Part shown: positions 1-6,233 of the stretch, one piece after another
Position numbering within the stretch: the stretch's first letter is position 1
Layout of the letters: every line of letters begins with the position of its first letter
Assembly (NCBI GenBank): GCA_025997795.1
Contig: BNVB01000054.1
Location: forward strand, 1-17,160
Source: Spirochaetia bacterium
GTDB taxonomy: Bacteria; Spirochaetota; Spirochaetia; Treponematales; Breznakiellaceae
Reading direction: 5' to 3'
Length of the DNA: 17,160 nucleotides
Notes under the pieces: generated by a model
The model's input: only the letters and a program-made list of their open reading frames with translations
Told to the model about the DNA's origin: nothing
The model's database searches: none
Program-made: the position numbers and the translations under genes

Positions 1-1
1 T

Positions 2-142
2 CCCATTGCGGCGGGTCTTTTGTACCTGTTCGGTGGGCCGCTTCTCAATCCCATATTTGCCGCCGCCGCCATGAGTCTTTCTTCGGTGTCGGTATTAACC
101 AATGCCCTGCGGCTCAAACGGTTTAAGCCGGCAAAGTTATAA
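2..142 (+). CDS. copA: Copper-type P1B-ATPase, C-terminal end only
   Basis: Only the last 46 codons are inside the window; the gene enters from the left edge and stops with TAA at 140-142. The translation contains a glycine/leucine membrane segment (GLLYLFGGPLLNP) followed by AAAAMSLSSVSVLTNALRLK. The second stretch is the very conserved end of copper/heavy-metal translocating P-type ATPases: the last transmembrane helix with its MxxSS and Asn-Ala-Leu-Arg residues. Members of this family pump Cu(I) or Ag(I) out of the cytoplasm at the cost of ATP; here only the last membrane helix can be seen, so the metal is inferred from family resemblance. The lipoprotein gene follows 20 bp downstream on the same strand, so the two are probably cotranscribed up to the terminator at 920-959. 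Confidence 0.85.
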   Translation, partial: PIAAGLLYLFGGPLLNPIFAAAAMSLSSVSVLTNALRLKRFKPAKL

Positions 143-162
143 CATACAGGAGGTTAGACAAA

Positions 163-858
163 ATGAAAAAGACAAGTGTTTTTATAGCAGCGGCTTTTTT
201 GGGGCTGCTGGTAATGGTAACGGTTTCCTGCGGCAAAGGCGGAGGTATTTCTTCGCTTGATGTGGTGGGCAAAGATTCGGTCACTTCGTTTGACAGATTA
301 TTGAAAGCTGCGCCGCAGTTGGTAACAGAGGACGAAATGAACGGCGGCTGGTCGATTGCTGCACCGGATAGCGAAGCGTGGTTTGTGTGGAGTTGGGATT
401 ACAGCACAAGCCCCCTGCATGATGTGATGCTGGTATTCGACGCAAAGCCTTTTATCAATGCGGGACTTGAAATCGAAAAACTGCCCGAAGACATAGCCTA
501 TTATGATGATATGATTATGGTAGGCACCATGTTGGGTAATGACAAATTTTCCGGCAAGGGTTCCGCTCTTTCATCTTACGAAGAAATCGTGAAACGATAC
601 CGGGCTTCGATTGGCTATCATGGTGCCCTTGACCACTACGGCGTGAATGTCGGCGGCGGCAACCTGTTTGAATGGGCCAAAGATATGGGTACCAATGACA
701 AAGATATGGTTTTTGTACTTAATCCTGAACCGTTTATAACGGCAGGAGTTGATCCAAACGCTATTTCCGGGTGGGCCTTCGCTCCGGTTACGGTAGACGA
801 TGAAAATGGGAAGCCCGTACAGGTGGACAAAATCCTCAAGCCGTTTAACTTGTTGTAA
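163..858 (+). CDS. Unrecognised lipoprotein with an internal duplication
   Basis: A 231-residue protein with a strong Shine-Dalgarno (AGGAGG at 148-153) 9 nt before the ATG. The N-terminus has two lysines, a hydrophobic stretch (residues 6-19) and TVSC with Cys23, a relaxed spirochaetal-type lipobox followed by a Gly-rich tether, so it is probably lipidated and exported. I do not recognise the family. The mature part holds two related segments: about residues 72-101 (WFVWSWDY... VFDAKPFINAG) and 168-195 (LFEWAKDM... VLNPEPFITAG). This suggests a duplicated small domain. It is acidic, rich in aromatic residues, and has no cysteine beyond the lipobox. It lies 20 bp behind a copper-type ATPase gene and ahead of a terminator, so a role in metal stress is possible, but that rests on position alone. 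Confidence 0.8.
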   Translation: MKKTSVFIAAAFLGLLVMVTVSCGKGGGISSLDVVGKDSVTSFDRLLKAAPQLVTEDEMNGGWSIAAPDSEAWFVWSWDYSTSPLHDVMLVFDAKPFINAGLEIEKLPEDIAYYDDMIMVGTMLGNDKFSGKGSALSSYEEIVKRYRASIGYHGALDHYGVNVGGGNLFEWAKDMGTNDKDMVFVLNPEPFITAGVDPNAISGWAFAPVTVDDENGKPVQVDKILKPFNLL

Positions 859-919
859 GGGCGGAGGAGAAAAAAGTAAAAGGCTTGTTGAAAAGCTGTA
901 ACCGCAGCTAAACAGGCCG

Positions 920-959
920 AACCCCGGATTTTCGCCTCCGTGCGAATCCGGGGTTTTTT
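920..959 (+). terminator. Rho-independent terminator after the lipoprotein gene
   Basis: A perfect 11-bp inverted repeat (AACCCCGGATT at 920-930, AATCCGGGGTT at 945-955) with a 14-nt loop is followed by a run of six T (954-959). It ends the copA/lipoprotein transcript. The hairpin also forms in the transcript of the convergent flotillin gene, whose stop codon (960-958) sits in the T run, but on that strand no T tract follows the stem. Confidence 0.85.
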
Positions 960-2421
960 ACCCTTTGGGATTTTCAGATTTTGGTTTTGTCAATTTGTCT
1001 ATGAGACTCTTGCCTATATCAGTTTGCGCAAGTCCTTCAAGCGCTCCTGCAATACTTAAACCGCCTTTTGGAGACAGCACTTCTGATACGGATTTTAATC
1101 CGCTTATTGCGTCTCCTGCATTGGCAATAATTTTAATCTCGGCGCGTCCCAGGTTCTTTGCTTGTTCTATTCCTATATCACGGTTTGCTTTAACCTGCTC
1201 GATGGTGATGAGGTATTGTTGATAGCCTTCATTTTCACCGACTTCTTTTGCGAGAGTGGTTTGGGCAACTACAGAGGCAAGCTGACGGGCCTTTTCGGCT
1301 TCACCTTCCGCAAGACCTATTGCTTCTTTACCTTCCGCCTCTGCCTTCATCTGTGCCAATTTACCTTCTGCGGTTGCTTCCAATTTATACTTTTCAGCAT
1401 CAGCTTCTTTTGATATGGCAATTTTTGCCGCTTCCGCGGTAATTTCCCTTTGGTATTTTGCCGCGTCGGTTTCAACCCTTATTTTACTTTGTGCGGCTTC
1501 CGCCGTTAATCTGACAACCTCTTTTTGCTGTTCCGCAGTAACAATGGCAGATTGTTTGGTAATTTCTGCCGCACGTACGGTATTTACCTCTTGAACGGCC
1601 ATTTGCTTTGTGGCGGTAATCTTCATCTCTTCCTGTATAGCTTGTTCGGATTGCTGCTGCGCTATACCCACCGCCTGAGTTGATTTCGCTGTCGCCTCAC
1701 CTGATAAACGCGCAGCCTCAGCTTTAGCAACTTCTATTTCTTTGTTAGCTTCAATTTCAGCCTCTTGCGCTTTTTGATTATTTAATGCTACGACTTCCCG
1801 GGATTCTTTTTCGATCTCGGATTTACGCTTGGCCATAATATTACTGATAACAGTAGACCCTTTCGCGTCTTTAATATCCATCAATTCGATATTCTTGACC
1901 GGTATGACACCCCAATTTGCAAGTTCATCTTTTGTGTCATTAGTAAATATTTCACCATATTTACTTCGTTCACCCATAATTTCTATTAGAGGGGAATTGG
2001 CTAATATAGAACGAACCGATCCTTGAACTATACCGGTCAAATGATCCATAAGCTCTTTCATATCGGTAACGCGGGTCGCTGCTTTATCGGTGTCTTCTAT
2101 ACGGAAAAATGCTTTTACATCAACATTAAACGGCACACGATCTTTATCATATGCCTCATATTCACTTAGATCCAAATCAAAGTTCGATACCGATAATTTC
2201 CGGGAAGTGATGCCGATACCAGGCAGACATGCAGGCCAATTATAATACACATTGCCGCCAATTTTACCGGTGCCATAGGAAATAGTTTTCTTTCTATGCT
2301 GAACAATATGCACAACATCAGAGGCTACAACAACGCGGCGGGACATAATCCACAGAAGCAATACAAGAAACACCGCTCCGCCGGCAATTAATAAAATCAT
2401 AGTAAAATTAGTAAAATCCAT
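958..2421 (-). CDS. Flotillin-like SPFH/band-7 membrane protein
   Basis: A 487-residue protein of the flotillin group, which scaffolds membrane microdomains at the inner face of the cytoplasmic membrane. One N-terminal membrane segment (about residues 7-27) is followed by a basic stretch. The SPFH domain (about 35-190) includes VSNFDLDLSEYEAYDKDRVP and GVIPVKNIELMDI. A long Ala/Glu/Lys coiled coil (about 195-400) carries the repeated EA-type pattern that drives oligomerisation. The C-terminus is Gly/Ala rich. The start chosen is the ATG at 2421-2419: AAGGAG lies 7 nt upstream, and the alternative TTG at 2436 would place that Shine-Dalgarno inside the gene. Bacterial flotillins often sit beside an NfeD protein; none is seen here. 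The gene converges on the lipoprotein gene and has its own promoter at 2534-2505. Confidence 0.9.
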   Translation of the reverse strand: MDFTNFTMILLIAGGAVFLVLLLWIMSRRVVVASDVVHIVQHRKKTISYGTGKIGGNVYYNWPACLPGIGITSRKLSVSNFDLDLSEYEAYDKDRVPFNVDVKAFFRIEDTDKAATRVTDMKELMDHLTGIVQGSVRSILANSPLIEIMGERSKYGEIFTNDTKDELANWGVIPVKNIELMDIKDAKGSTVISNIMAKRKSEIEKESREVVALNNQKAQEAEIEANKEIEVAKAEAARLSGEATAKSTQAVGIAQQQSEQAIQEEMKITATKQMAVQEVNTVRAAEITKQSAIVTAEQQKEVVRLTAEAAQSKIRVETDAAKYQREITAEAAKIAISKEADAEKYKLEATAEGKLAQMKAEAEGKEAIGLAEGEAEKARQLASVVAQTTLAKEVGENEGYQQYLITIEQVKANRDIGIEQAKNLGRAEIKIIANAGDAISGLKSVSEVLSPKGGLSIAGALEGLAQTDIGKSLIDKLTKPKSENPKG

Positions 2422-2504
2422 AATTTGCTCCTTCAAAAATCACCAAATCCCTGTTTCTCAAATACAAGCTGCCATGGCCCAGCTTCCTGACTTGGGCTGG
2501 TAAA

Positions 2505-2534
2505 ATTATGGCACTGATAAAATCAGTATGTCAA
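2505..2534 (-). promoter_or_regulatory. Sigma-70-type promoter of the flotillin gene with a palindrome in the spacer
   Basis: Reading the minus strand, TTGACA (2534-2529) is followed after 18 bp by CATAAT (2510-2505), giving a leader of about 75 nt before the ATG at 2421. The spacer holds the perfect inverted repeat ACTGAT-AAA-ATCAGT (2513-2527). Its place between -35 and -10 is typical for a repressor site. Which protein binds is unknown. Confidence 0.65.
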
Positions 2535-2576
2535 GGGGTCGCCAAAGGCAGCCTGTTCCAGGACATTAAAATACCC

Positions 2577-2604
2577 TTGAAAATTATATGGGTAACTATA
2601 TAAT
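2577..2604 (+). promoter_or_regulatory. Sigma-70-type promoter ahead of the MarR remnant and MATE gene
   Basis: TTGAAA (2577-2582) and a perfect TATAAT (2599-2604) are 16 bp apart. ATTATAT (2583-2589) and ATATAAT (2598-2604) form an inverted repeat with an 8-bp spacer that fills the promoter and overlaps the -10 box, so it could be an operator. Transcription from here would start near 2611 and give the MATE mRNA a leader of about 195 nt containing the dead MarR fragment. Confidence 0.6.
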
Positions 2605-2795
2605 ATACTGGAAGAAAGCAACGTATTACCAATATTTTTGCTACAGCCAAAGGCAAAAAAGCCGTTGATGGAATTATCGCTGACAATAAAAAGCTGGCAA
2701 AAGAAGTATCTGCCGCTCTTTGTGCGGAAGATCAAATCGTACTTATCGAATTATTGGAACGTCTGTTTGTCTCTCTGGAAAAAACAAATGATTAA
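2604..2795 (+). pseudogene. C-terminal remnant of a MarR-family regulator
   Basis: In the frame ending with TAA at 2793-2795, 63 open codons encode GRKQRITNIFATAKGKKAVD, then IIADNKKLAKEVSAAL and IELLERLFVSLEKTND. This is the shape of a MarR C-terminus: the end of the wing (R-x-R-x-T-x-x-G-K-x-x-V-D), the long dimerisation helix, and the closing LLxRL helix. The recognition helix and everything upstream are missing. An in-frame stop lies at 2601-2603, and there is no ATG, GTG or TTG in frame until close to the end, so it is not a functional gene. The remnant's stop overlaps the Shine-Dalgarno of the MATE gene, as in an original marR-MATE operon. The promoter now abuts the breakpoint, which points to a deletion of the 5' two thirds. 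A separate, intact MarR gene near 16.2 kb is not obviously the same gene. Confidence 0.7.
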
Positions 2796-2805
2796 GGGGG
2801 TATAT

Positions 2806-4152
2806 GTGAAGAAAGATTCAACTTGGTTTTTTGAAGAAGCGCCCGCTTCAAGGGCGATAGCGCATTTTGCAGTACCGATGATGATTGGGATGCTGGTATT
2901 CATTGTTTATAATCTTGTGGATACGCTGTTCATAGGGATGCTGGGCGATCCAAATTTTATCGCCGCCGTTACCCTGGCTGTGCCGTTATTTACCCTAACA
3001 ATGGGATTGGGCGGCATTTTTGGCATAGGAGCCGGAACCTATATTTCCCGGCTCCTGGGAGAGAAAAATTATTCAACGGTAAAAAACGTTTCTGCCTTTG
3101 TTTTTTACAGCATTATCGGCATCGGTATCATCGTTACAGCGCTTGGCTTTATCTTTCTAAAACCGGTTTTAGCTGTTTTAGGAACTTCCCCCGGCACCTT
3201 TAATCCAACCCGCGATTATGTAATGATTTTTATTGCGGGATTTATCCCCGTTATGTTAAGTTTTGCGCTGGGGCAGATTGTACGCGCCGAAGGCGCCGCC
3301 AAAGTTTCCATGATGGGAAACGTGATAGGGACCGTTTCCAACATCGCCCTTGATCCCATTTTTATTTTTGTGTTCGGGTGGGGCCTTAAAGGCGCTGCTT
3401 TTGCTACGGTACTTGGGTATTTATTAGCGACATTGTTTTATGTTTTTTATCTAACCCGGAGAAGCAAATTCCTTTCATTAAAGTTAAGCGATTTCAGAAT
3501 GAACAAGGAAATTGCAAAACCAATTTTTTCAATCGGGCTTCCGGCATTTCTGCAAGACGCTGTTGTAATTGCAGTGTCTCTTGTTCAAAATAATCTTGCC
3601 GCCGCCTATGGCGATATTTTTATCGCGGTCATCGGCGTTATTTTAAAAGTGGGTATGCTGCCAAGGGCTTTAGCGCGCGGTCTTTGCATGGGTGTACAGC
3701 CGCTTTTGGGTTATAACTTTGCGGCAAAAAATATCAAACGCCTAAAAAGAATAATGAAACTTACCGGAACATACAGCACCGTTCTTGGCATGGTGATCTT
3801 TGCCGGGATGTTTATTGCCGGTACAAATGTGCTAAAAGCGTTTATAAGCGATACCGATATAATTGCTCTCGGAATGCCGTTTTTGCGTATTTCACTGGTG
3901 TCGTTCCTCACGTATGGCATTACATTCTTGTTTACGAGTCTTTTTCAGGCAACAGGCCTTGCAAAACCGGCGTTTGCGATGTCCCTTGCCCTGCTTTATA
4001 TTTTTCTTCCGGTTTTGCTTTTTGCAAATTATACGATAGGCATTAGAGGTTATGCATGGGCACTGCCGCTTACCGATATATTAACCATGGTCTTGGGTGT
4101 CATATTATACCGGATTAACCGGGAAAAAATTATGGCGCAAACCCGTTCGTAG
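2806..4152 (+). CDS. MATE-family multidrug/cation antiporter
   Basis: A 448-residue polytopic protein, the usual length for MATE exporters, which expel cationic drugs or dyes in exchange for Na+ or H+. It begins with FFEEAPASRAIAHFAVPMMIG and the family segment VDTLFIGMLGD, has about 12 hydrophobic helices, and repeats the pattern in the second half (IFSIGLPAFLQDAVVIAVS, GVQPLLGYNFAAKN, the last matching the family's Q-P-x-x-x-Y-N-x-G/A signature). The chosen start is GTG at 2806, 5 nt behind AAGGGGG (2794-2800). The in-frame ATG at 2788 would add six residues but lies before this Shine-Dalgarno; the 50 residues further upstream in the open frame are the MarR remnant read out of frame. Loss of the MarR partner suggests the exporter is no longer controlled by its own repressor. 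Substrate cannot be told from sequence. Confidence 0.92.
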   Translation: MKKDSTWFFEEAPASRAIAHFAVPMMIGMLVFIVYNLVDTLFIGMLGDPNFIAAVTLAVPLFTLTMGLGGIFGIGAGTYISRLLGEKNYSTVKNVSAFVFYSIIGIGIIVTALGFIFLKPVLAVLGTSPGTFNPTRDYVMIFIAGFIPVMLSFALGQIVRAEGAAKVSMMGNVIGTVSNIALDPIFIFVFGWGLKGAAFATVLGYLLATLFYVFYLTRRSKFLSLKLSDFRMNKEIAKPIFSIGLPAFLQDAVVIAVSLVQNNLAAAYGDIFIAVIGVILKVGMLPRALARGLCMGVQPLLGYNFAAKNIKRLKRIMKLTGTYSTVLGMVIFAGMFIAGTNVLKAFISDTDIIALGMPFLRISLVSFLTYGITFLFTSLFQATGLAKPAFAMSLALLYIFLPVLLFANYTIGIRGYAWALPLTDILTMVLGVILYRINREKIMAQTRS

Positions 4153-4157
4153 GCCAA

Positions 4158-4173
4158 GCCCGCTGCTGCGGGC
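4158..4173 (+). other. Short GC hairpin after the MATE gene
   Basis: GCCCGC (4158-4163) and GCGGGC (4168-4173) form a perfect 6-bp stem with a TGCT loop, 6 nt after the MATE stop. No T run follows on either strand, so it is not a standard terminator. It may slow or protect transcript ends. The rest of the 4153-4292 gap shows nothing else I can support. Confidence 0.3.
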
Positions 4174-4292
4174 GCAGCGTATACAGCCAGAACGTTAGGT
4201 GAAGCAAAATCCTATTACCACCAAGAACCTGCTTACACGGGGGAGATGGACGGCAGGTGGACTAACGATTTAGCCAACAGAATTTTTATATT

Positions 4293-4565
4293 TTATGCAT
4301 TTGCCCTATTATTATACTTCTTGGCATATAGATCCAATACCTCATTTATCATTGTTTGGTATTTCACCTTGTTTTTTTCTGCATATTTTTTAAAAAAATC
4401 AACACTGGTACTATTTAAAGTAATAGTGATTTTTACCTTAGGTTCTCTTTTTATGAGTTGTTCAGGCGGTGGCAAAAAGTCCGCTATTATTTCACCTTCC
4501 ATAATATTTTTTGATATGGTTTTAGGTGCATTAACGTACCTTGTTTTTTTGTTCATATTTTTCAT
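4293..4565 (-). CDS. brnA: BrnA-type antitoxin
   Basis: A 90-residue protein directly behind and overlapping brnT by 35 nt. The chosen start is the ATG at 4565, 4 nt behind GGAGGGAAGG, which itself lies inside the end of brnT; a second ATG nine nt later (4556) is possible. The N-terminal half is a basic, flexible toxin-binding region (IMEGEIIADFLPPPEQL). The C-terminal half (KVKITITLNSTSVDFFKKYA and KYQTMINEVLDLYAKKY) fits a ribbon-helix-helix DNA-binding fold. In BrnTA systems, BrnA neutralises the BrnT ribonuclease and the complex represses its own promoter. A palindrome over the -10 box at 4815-4822 is the likely target. The gene is AT-rich relative to the core genes. Confidence 0.8.
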   Translation of the reverse strand: MKNMNKKTRYVNAPKTISKNIMEGEIIADFLPPPEQLIKREPKVKITITLNSTSVDFFKKYAEKNKVKYQTMINEVLDLYAKKYNNRANA

Positions 4566-4809
4566 ATCCTTCCCTCCAGTATCCCGCACCAAATATGCGG
4601 ATATTTTCATTTCTCATAGTAAATCTTACTGTTACTATGCCATTTCCATCATTTCCTATACAAAAAAATCTTTCCTCTTTTTTTGAATGTTTTTTATCTT
4701 TTATTATCACACGGTTTTTATCAAAAAATGCTCCTTGTACCGTTTCAAATGAGACATGGTGTTTCTCTATATTATCCAGATTCTTTTCTTCATCCCATTC
4801 AAAGGTCAT
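4531..4809 (-). CDS. brnT: BrnT-type ribonuclease toxin
   Basis: A 92-residue BrnT toxin of the RelE-like fold, which blocks growth by cutting RNA when its antitoxin is lost. The family pattern is clear: FEWDEEKNLDNIEKHHVSFE at residues 3-22, FFDKNRVIIKDKKHS in the middle, the E-x-R-F of strand 3, and IRIFGAGYWREGYEKYE near the end. The usual Ser-Ala-Arg of the last strand reads Gly-Ala-Gly here, so one normally conserved arginine is missing. That might reduce activity, or a neighbouring Arg may stand in. No Shine-Dalgarno precedes the ATG at 4809. The promoter predicts transcription starting at about 4810, so the mRNA is probably leaderless. The long plus-strand open frame across this locus (4246-4686) is an antisense shadow. 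Confidence 0.85.
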   Translation of the reverse strand: MTFEWDEEKNLDNIEKHHVSFETVQGAFFDKNRVIIKDKKHSKKEERFFCIGNDGNGIVTVRFTMRNENIRIFGAGYWREGYEKYEQKNKVR

Positions 4810-4816
4810 ACATATA

Positions 4817-4845
4817 ATATTACATACTTTTTACCATAGTGTCAA
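4817..4845 (-). promoter_or_regulatory. Promoter of the first brnTA module, with palindrome at -10
   Basis: On the minus strand a perfect TTGACA (4845-4840) is 17 bp from TAATAT (4822-4817). The -10 lies in the palindrome TAATATTA (4815-4822), extended with mismatches to about 14 bp, a likely site for BrnA autorepression. The +1 falls at about 4810, next to the ATG at 4809. Confidence 0.65.
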
Positions 4846-4920
4846 CCATATTTTGAAATAAACTTGATTCTTTTCTATAACCGTATGATTTTTTATTCCT
4901 CCTGAATTACTGTATCCATC

Positions 4921-4949
4921 TTGCAGCTTTTATGAATACATGATATAAA
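4921..4949 (+). promoter_or_regulatory. Extended -10 promoter of the MFS gene
   Basis: TTGCAG (4921-4926), 17-bp spacer, TATAAA (4944-4949), with TG at 4941-4942 making an extended -10. The predicted +1 is at about 4956, which is the A of the ATG. No Shine-Dalgarno is present, so a leaderless message is likely. Confidence 0.6.
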
Positions 4950-4955
4950 AAATTG

Positions 4956-6230
4956 ATGGAAATCAATTGGAAAAAGAACACCGTACTTTTTTTAGCAGGA
5001 CAGGCTTTGTCGCTTTTTGGATCAACGGTGGTTCAATATGCCATTCTATGGCATATAACGCTTAAAACCCAATCGGGAACCATGATGACCGTCTTTGCCA
5101 TAGCCGGATTTATCCCCGCGTTTCTCATTTCGCCTTTTGGCGGCGTGTGGGCGGACAGGTTTAACCGAAAATATATTATCAACATAGCGGACGGAGGCAT
5201 CGCCCTTGCCAGTTTGATTGTGGCGGTTTTTTTATTTTTTGGATTTGATAATTTTGGCATTTTATTAATCTGCGCTGTGGCGCGTTCCTTTGGGCAGGGT
5301 GTTCAAAGCCCGGCGGTAGGGGCATTTATTCCGCAGATTGTACCCGAAGAACATTTAACCAAAATCAACGGTATACAAAGCAGTATATTTTCCTGTGTCA
5401 CCCTGACTTCTCCCATGCTCAGCGGCGCGCTTATGACTTTTGCGCCCCTGGAAGTGATGTTTTTGTTTGATGTGGTTACGGCCGCCGTTGGCATTGGTAT
5501 ACTGTTCTTTTTTGTAAAAGTGCCATCACTCGAAAAAAAGGAACAGGCGGAAATTTCCGTGGAAATTTCCGTGGAAAGTTCCGCGCAACTTTCCGTAGAA
5601 GGGCAAAAAGGAATATCCTATTTCCATGACTTGAAAGAGGGACTAATATATATCAAAAAACATGGATATGTTTTACGGCTCTGTATCTTTATGGCTCTCT
5701 TTATGATACTCGCTTCTCCTTCTGCTATGTTAACTCCTCTTCAGGTAACAAGAAAGTTTGGCGCCGAAGTTTGGCACCTCACCGCCATAGAAATGACTTT
5801 TTCAATCGGGATGCTGCTGGGAGGACTCCTCATAGGCGTTTGGGGAGGATTCAAAAACCGTGTCTATACCATGACTTTTGCTTTTCTGTTCTACGGCATG
5901 GGCATTATCTTGCTCGGGCTGGTAGCCAACTTTTGGATATATCTTGCTATTTTTGCATTTATCGGCATAACGATGCCGCTTTTCAATACGCCTGCTACGG
6001 TTTTGATACAAACAACCGTTGACCCCATGTATATGGGGAGGGTATTTTCCGTTATCGGCATGATATCCAGCGTTATGATGCCGACAGGAATGTTGATTTT
6101 TGGTCCCGTTGCGGATAAAGTGTCTATAGATATTCTTTTAATTGGAACAGGTATCGCATTGATGTTATTGGCTATTCCCTTTGTCGCCAATAAAACATTG
6201 CGTGAAATAGGGATAAGTCATTTAAAATAA
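4956..6230 (+). CDS. MFS exporter, macrolide-efflux-like (DHA3 type)
   Basis: A 424-residue, 12-helix major facilitator. The first helix (FLAGQALSLFGSTVVQYAIL) and the loop 2-3 motif A (FGGVWADRFNRK, with the conserved G-x-x-x-D-R-x-x-R-K) resemble the Mef/DHA3 group of drug exporters driven by the proton gradient. IQSSIFSCVTLTSPMLSGAL and VDPMYMGRVFSVIGMI further support that group. The central cytoplasmic loop (about residues 190-225) contains four copies of a 12-bp unit (5550-5597), giving EISV-EISV-ESSA-QLSV. The start used is ATG 4956; TTG 4953 would add one residue. The gene ends 3 bp before the stop codon of the convergent TPR gene. It is divergent from brnT with 111 bp between the -35 regions' genes' starts and ends shared by two AT-rich promoters. 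Substrate is unknown. Confidence 0.9.
   Translation: MEINWKKNTVLFLAGQALSLFGSTVVQYAILWHITLKTQSGTMMTVFAIAGFIPAFLISPFGGVWADRFNRKYIINIADGGIALASLIVAVFLFFGFDNFGILLICAVARSFGQGVQSPAVGAFIPQIVPEEHLTKINGIQSSIFSCVTLTSPMLSGALMTFAPLEVMFLFDVVTAAVGIGILFFFVKVPSLEKKEQAEISVEISVESSAQLSVEGQKGISYFHDLKEGLIYIKKHGYVLRLCIFMALFMILASPSAMLTPLQVTRKFGAEVWHLTAIEMTFSIGMLLGGLLIGVWGGFKNRVYTMTFAFLFYGMGIILLGLVANFWIYLAIFAFIGITMPLFNTPATVLIQTTVDPMYMGRVFSVIGMISSVMMPTGMLIFGPVADKVSIDILLIGTGIALMLLAIPFVANKTLREIGISHLK
5550..5597 (+). repeat. 12-bp tandem repeat (4 units) inside the MFS gene
   Basis: Units GAAATTTCCGTG, GAAATTTCCGTG, GAAAGTTCCGCG and CAACTTTCCGTA lie head to tail. The first two are identical and the others degenerate. 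The unit is a multiple of three, so changes in copy number would lengthen or shorten the cytoplasmic loop between helices 6 and 7 without breaking the frame. Confidence 0.85.
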
Positions 6231-6233
6231 CCA

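Noticed and set aside
2422..2436. TTG start giving five extra residues to flotillin
   Set aside because: The Shine-Dalgarno AAGGAG would be inside the gene; it fits the ATG at 2421.
2638..2805. N-terminal extension of the MATE protein from TTG 2638
   Set aside because: This DNA is the MarR remnant read in another frame; the Shine-Dalgarno at 2794-2800 and the family length support a start at 2806.
4191..4200. GTTAGGT, an integron attC-like core site (GTTRRRY), between the MATE gene and brnTA
   Set aside because: It stands alone. No matching RYYYAAC partner or second site around the brnTA module was found, so chance is the simpler explanation.
4246..4686. Plus-strand open frame of 146 codons, hydrophobic
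   Set aside because: It is antisense to brnA and brnT, which have clear family motifs, a promoter and a ribosome-binding site; the hydrophobic look comes from reading AT-rich DNA in reverse.
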